Source of the DNA: DT-110 sp030148525
GTDB lineage: Bacteria > Bacteroidota > Bacteroidia > Chitinophagales > Saprospiraceae
NCBI GenBank assembly: GCA_965227445.1
Contig: OZ245751.1
Span: forward strand, 1,178,001 to 1,242,000
Length of the DNA: 64,000 nt
Reading direction: 5' to 3'
Shown here: positions 61,141-64,000 of the stretch, piece after piece
Layout of the letters: each line of letters opens with the position of its first letter
Numbering within the stretch: the first letter of the stretch is position 1
Position numbers and translations under genes: made by a program
Notes under the pieces: generated by a model
Database searches by the model: none
Seen by the model: the letters and a program-made list of their open reading frames with translations, nothing else
Told to the model about the DNA's origin: nothing

Positions 61141-63372
61141 ATGAAAGACGCACAAAAACCTGATCATGTCAGCTTAACCACTTTAGTGGGCCGTATTCGC
61201 GAAGGGCAATACGTAATTCCTGACTTCCAACGGGATTTTGAATGGCAGCCCTGGGACATTAGCGCCTTGATGCGTTCTATCTTTCTGGATTATTATATCG
61301 GAAGTCTATTACTCTGGAAGGGCAAGGAGGAAAACTTCACGGCCCTAGCTTGTGAGTCGGTCTATGCTTACGAAGGGGATACTAGCCAGCCTCAATATAT
61401 TGTTCTAGACGGACAGCAGCGGTTAACAGCAATGCATTATGCTTTTATGGCCCCTGATAAACCAGCTCCCAAGCGAGCAAACCGATTTTTATACTTCATC
61501 CGGGTGGATCAATTCATGGAAGAGGCCTATGATGAAGCATTCACCTACGATTGGACCCGTGGAAGTGAACGCTTATTGGAAGATGAAGAAGCGCAGTTTG
61601 CCCAGCATATGTTTCCGCTCTCTATCATCGGTAAAACGGGTTGGGCATTGCCCAATTGGGTACAGGGTTACGAGCGATACTGGGAGAGGCAGGTTCAAGT
61701 CGCACAAGAACAAGAGGATGATGAAACGGAACAGGAGGCTCGCCGGTTGGTCGAATATGCCCGCGAATTTGGTGATCATCTGCGGGGAATCATGGAACAG
61801 TATCAAATTGCTTACATTGAATTAGATCGAGATCTGGCATTAGATAAAGTTTGCGATATTTTCACGCAAATAAATAGCCGGGGCATTCGGTTAGATGTGT
61901 TTGACTTGATAAATGCTCTGCTGCGCCCCAAAGGACTGCAACTTCGCTATATGTGGCGGGAGGCTGAGCCTCGTTTTAATTTCGTTCGATCCGACCGGAT
62001 GAATGTTTACATCCTACAGGTAATGTCGGTGCTGCGACAAGCTTACTGCTCGCCCAAATACCTGTATTACCTTTTGCCTGGTCAAGAGCGTCAGCTGCGG
62101 GAGAAAGGAGGAACCCTGCGCAAGGAAGTGTTGGTGCCGGATATTGCAGATTTTGAGCGCCGCTGGCAAGAGTCAGTGGACGCGTTGGAGCGAGCTATTA
62201 AGATCCTGCAGCATCCTCAGGAATTTGGGGTGATTTCGTCTCAATATCTGCCCTATGTTTCCATACTACCTGCTTTTGCTGCCTTGCAGACAGAGATTCG
62301 TCGCTTGCCGGCGGATCGTAGACTGGATGCCCAACGTAAATTTCGAAAATGGTATTGGGCGAGTGTGTTTTTGAACCGTTACTCTGGTTCCGTGGAATCG
62401 ACTATCGCCCGGGATTACTTGGATATGAAAACATGGTTTACCGACGATTCCACTGAGCCAGGATTGATTACTGAGTTCAAGGGGCGTTTCCGAAATATTG
62501 ATCTGCGCAAAGAAAACCGTCGGGGAAGCTCAGTCTACAACGGAATTTTCAATCTATTCGTTATCAAGGGGGCTCGCGATTGGATCACCGGCAATCTGCC
62601 GGTACACGGAGATCTGGATGATCATCACATTGTACCCAAATCATGGGGAAGGGATAATCACATGGGGAACATAATAGATAGCATCCTCAATCGTACGCCT
62701 CTGACAAGCGAGACAAACCGTACCATTATTCATGATCAACTACCAAACACTTACCTTCCTAAACTGATTTCTGATAATGGAAAGGAAACGGTTCAGCAAA
62801 TGTTAGAAAGCCATTTTATTTCGCCCATCGCTTTGGAGATTCTGCTTCGTGATCCCTTTACCCCGGAGGATTTCGAGGCTTTCATCAATGAACGGCAACG
62901 TACTATAATGGAAGGTATTGAGGATTTACTGATTAAAGCTCGTCTTGACCTAAGTCCTCAGCTGAGAGAACTGGATGCCCGAATTGAATCGGTTGAGCTT
63001 GGCCTCCGGGAGCTTATCTCGAAGTGCTTAGTCGATGATCCCGACCGACTGCCGAGTCATGTGCAATTAAAAATAGAAGATCGTCTCCAAAAGGCAGCCA
63101 AAAAGAATCCAGCATTTGATTCGAGTAGCGAAAATAATTTGACCAAACAGTTAGAGTTTGCAGATCTACGAGAGTTGCAAGACATTATTTTAGGTAAAAT
63201 CCAGTGGCCTGAATTCGAGAATCGTTTTGGTAGTAAGGGTACCTTATCAAACCGCTTTTCTCAACTTGCCGAATTGCGGAATAGTATACGCCACAGTCGC
63301 AGTGTTTCAGAAGTAGCCCGAAAGGATGGGGAGGCTAGCCTGTTGTGGTTTGAAGCCATTTTGAATGAATAA
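61141..63372 (+). CDS. DUF262/HNH (GmrSD-like) protein with HEPN-like C terminus
   Basis: 743 aa. The DUF262 domain (GmrS-like) has PDFQRDFEWQ (~27-36), YIVLDGQQRLTAMHY (~86-100) and DIFTQINSRGIRLDVFDLIN (~237-256). An HNH/DUF1524-like nuclease (GmrD-like) follows at ~490-530 with LDDHHIVPKSWG and NRTPLTSETNR. These are the nucleotide-dependent type IV restriction enzymes that attack modified DNA. After ~560 there is an extra ~180-residue helical tail ending in QLAELRNSIRHSRSVSE, an R-x4-H motif as in HEPN domains. The upstream 200 bp is AT-rich and may carry its promoter. The gene stands alone. Confidence 0.85.
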   Translation: MKDAQKPDHVSLTTLVGRIREGQYVIPDFQRDFEWQPWDISALMRSIFLDYYIGSLLLWKGKEENFTALACESVYAYEGDTSQPQYIVLDGQQRLTAMHYAFMAPDKPAPKRANRFLYFIRVDQFMEEAYDEAFTYDWTRGSERLLEDEEAQFAQHMFPLSIIGKTGWALPNWVQGYERYWERQVQVAQEQEDDETEQEARRLVEYAREFGDHLRGIMEQYQIAYIELDRDLALDKVCDIFTQINSRGIRLDVFDLINALLRPKGLQLRYMWREAEPRFNFVRSDRMNVYILQVMSVLRQAYCSPKYLYYLLPGQERQLREKGGTLRKEVLVPDIADFERRWQESVDALERAIKILQHPQEFGVISSQYLPYVSILPAFAALQTEIRRLPADRRLDAQRKFRKWYWASVFLNRYSGSVESTIARDYLDMKTWFTDDSTEPGLITEFKGRFRNIDLRKENRRGSSVYNGIFNLFVIKGARDWITGNLPVHGDLDDHHIVPKSWGRDNHMGNIIDSILNRTPLTSETNRTIIHDQLPNTYLPKLISDNGKETVQQMLESHFISPIALEILLRDPFTPEDFEAFINERQRTIMEGIEDLLIKARLDLSPQLRELDARIESVELGLRELISKCLVDDPDRLPSHVQLKIEDRLQKAAKKNPAFDSSSENNLTKQLEFADLRELQDIILGKIQWPEFENRFGSKGTLSNRFSQLAELRNSIRHSRSVSEVARKDGEASLLWFEAILNE

Positions 63373-63814
63373 CCTAATTGTCATGGTAGATTTTGGTTCT
63401 ATTTTTTGTATATCTAATTACGTACGCATTAAAAGTATTTCAGTTTGATGGAGAGAAAGGAACAATGCCAACAATCATGAAGCCTTAGAATATCCGATAT
63501 ACTTATTTGAAACTCAAATACAAATTGCTGAATCGATAGTGGCGAGGAGGTAATTTATTATCAAGCCGAACTGTCCAAAATTACGGTTTTTAGGGAAGGC
63601 TACATCCTGAATTACTACGCAAGGTCTCGGCGATCGAGGAGATAACGATGGACGACGGATCGGTCACCCAGGCCGTGAAGGTCCTCGATCAGGATGGCGC
63701 CGAACTGTACCCAGGCCTCAACTCAGAGGGTTTTATGATTCTCGTGCTACTGGATGGGGGAAGGTGCAGTTCTTGAAGGAAGCCCTAAGTAAAAACCTAT
63801 GGAGGAAACAGCCA
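63373..63814. other. Stretch without a complete gene; possible coding relics
   Basis: No start-to-stop gene is convincing. On the + strand about 63605-63776 an open segment reads ELLRKVSAIEEITMDDGS then VTQAVKVLDQDGAELYPGLN and ends in a stop; it is noticeably GC-richer than its flanks and looks like a gene fragment of unknown origin. Upstream bases 63541-63620 in another frame read VIYYQAELSKITVFREGYI-type sequence. These may be remains of one inactivated gene. Confidence 0.4.
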
Positions 63815-64000
63815 TCAGAGTAACTCCAAGTCCTGCAACTTCCACCCTAGTGGATCATCCGCTGCCAGTTTTAGAAAATCTTCGTGTAAGCCCAGCACCC
63901 GCATGACTTTGAAATAGGCACCGATGGATACACTGGGTTTGCCCGATTCTATGAAATACAAGGTCGTCCGGTCAATATAAGCGCGTTCTGCTACCTGGAT
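63815..64000 (-). CDS. XRE-family (HipB-like) transcriptional regulator, C-terminal part, cut by window edge
   Basis: 61 codons plus stop are visible on the - strand, open to the right edge. The sequence VAERAYIDRTTLYFIESGKP then SVSIGAYFKVMRVLGL is the second half of a Cro/C1-type helix-turn-helix, and the end DPLGWKLQDLELL matches the tail of small HipB/HTH antitoxin-type regulators (usually DPLGRKLQDLGL). The start lies beyond the window. HipB-like genes are usually followed by hipA, but the DNA after this stop (below 63815) holds no toxin-like gene. Confidence 0.7.
   Translation of the reverse strand: MQVAERAYIDRTTLYFIESGKPSVSIGAYFKVMRVLGLHEDFLKLAADDPLGWKLQDLELL

Noticed and set aside
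1..64000. Prophage or integrative element hypothesis
   Set aside because: No capsid, terminase, tail, integrase or conjugation gene and no attachment-site duplication next to a tRNA was seen; only an istA remnant and a MITE.

Overview
The window looks like a chromosomal segment of a Bacteroidota bacterium, most likely from the Saprospiria/Lewinella-like part of the phylum. The direct signs are a large secreted protein with a C-terminal type IX secretion sorting domain, the absence of Shine-Dalgarno spacing before most starts, a CRISPR adaptation module with a VirE_N-type primase, and many short palindromic dispersed repeats. The species placement is inference. No rRNA or tRNA gene was recognised.

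Layout. (1) 1-7.2 kb is the downstream end of a probable type III CRISPR locus. It holds the tail of a HEPN/Csx20-like ancillary protein cut by the window edge, a broken RecD-like helicase, cas1, an archaeo-eukaryotic-type primase, a cas2 with a long N-terminal extension, an AT-rich leader, and an array of 37-bp repeats (23 intact in the main block). The leader-distal end of the array is invaded by a multi-hairpin element that splits CRISPR repeats at the same base twice, followed by a mosaic of short repeats. (2) 7.3-12 kb holds a PEGA lipoprotein, a hypothetical protein, a T9SS-exported multi-domain protein and non-coding repeat-bearing DNA. (3) 12.1-50.1 kb is a roughly 38-kb island in which every gene lies on the + strand. 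In order it encodes a Dna2-like nuclease-helicase; a Druantia type III-like pair (DruH-like plus a 2071-aa DruE-like helicase); a SNF2 helicase with DUF3883, a DUF1156 DNA methylase and a DUF499 ATPase (the helicase-methylase-ATPase arrangement); a UvrD-type helicase with a long helical tail; a radical SAM protein; a Rossmann/UvrD fusion; and a ZorA-like/ZorB-like membrane motor whose overlapping third gene is a 1712-aa GHKL (sacsin/HSP90-like) ATPase with a C-terminal nuclease-like domain. (4) 50.2-54.7 kb holds an IF2N/zinc-finger-like basic protein, then on the - strand a GIY-YIG/DUF2075 helicase/S24 peptidase fusion with a MazG-like pyrophosphohydrolase, and a secreted HExxH metalloprotease. 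(5) 55-64 kb holds a LuxR regulator, two hypothetical proteins, a frameshifted IS21 istA remnant, a CsgG-like protein, a MITE-like element, a GmrSD-like DUF262/HNH protein and, at the right edge, the C-terminal end of an XRE regulator.

How the genes may work together. The window reads as a defence supercluster with RNA-guided memory on the left, helicase/nuclease/methylase modules in the middle, a membrane-motor module at the end of the island, and a modified-DNA restriction candidate on the right. HEPN-like R-x4-H motifs recur in three otherwise unrelated proteins (Csx20-type, DUF499, DUF262), and a related R-x-x-G-N-x-x-x-H motif lies at the N terminus of the Dna2-like protein. DUF3883-type nuclease tails recur in two. 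Base composition changes abruptly between modules: the Dna2-like gene is clearly GC-rich while the DruH/DruE and motor/GHKL genes are AT-rich. This suggests piecewise assembly of the island. The most promising candidate for an undescribed system is the ZorAB-like motor joined to the giant GHKL/nuclease protein in place of ZorC/D or ZorE. The most unusual non-coding signal is the multi-hairpin element that splits the CRISPR repeats.
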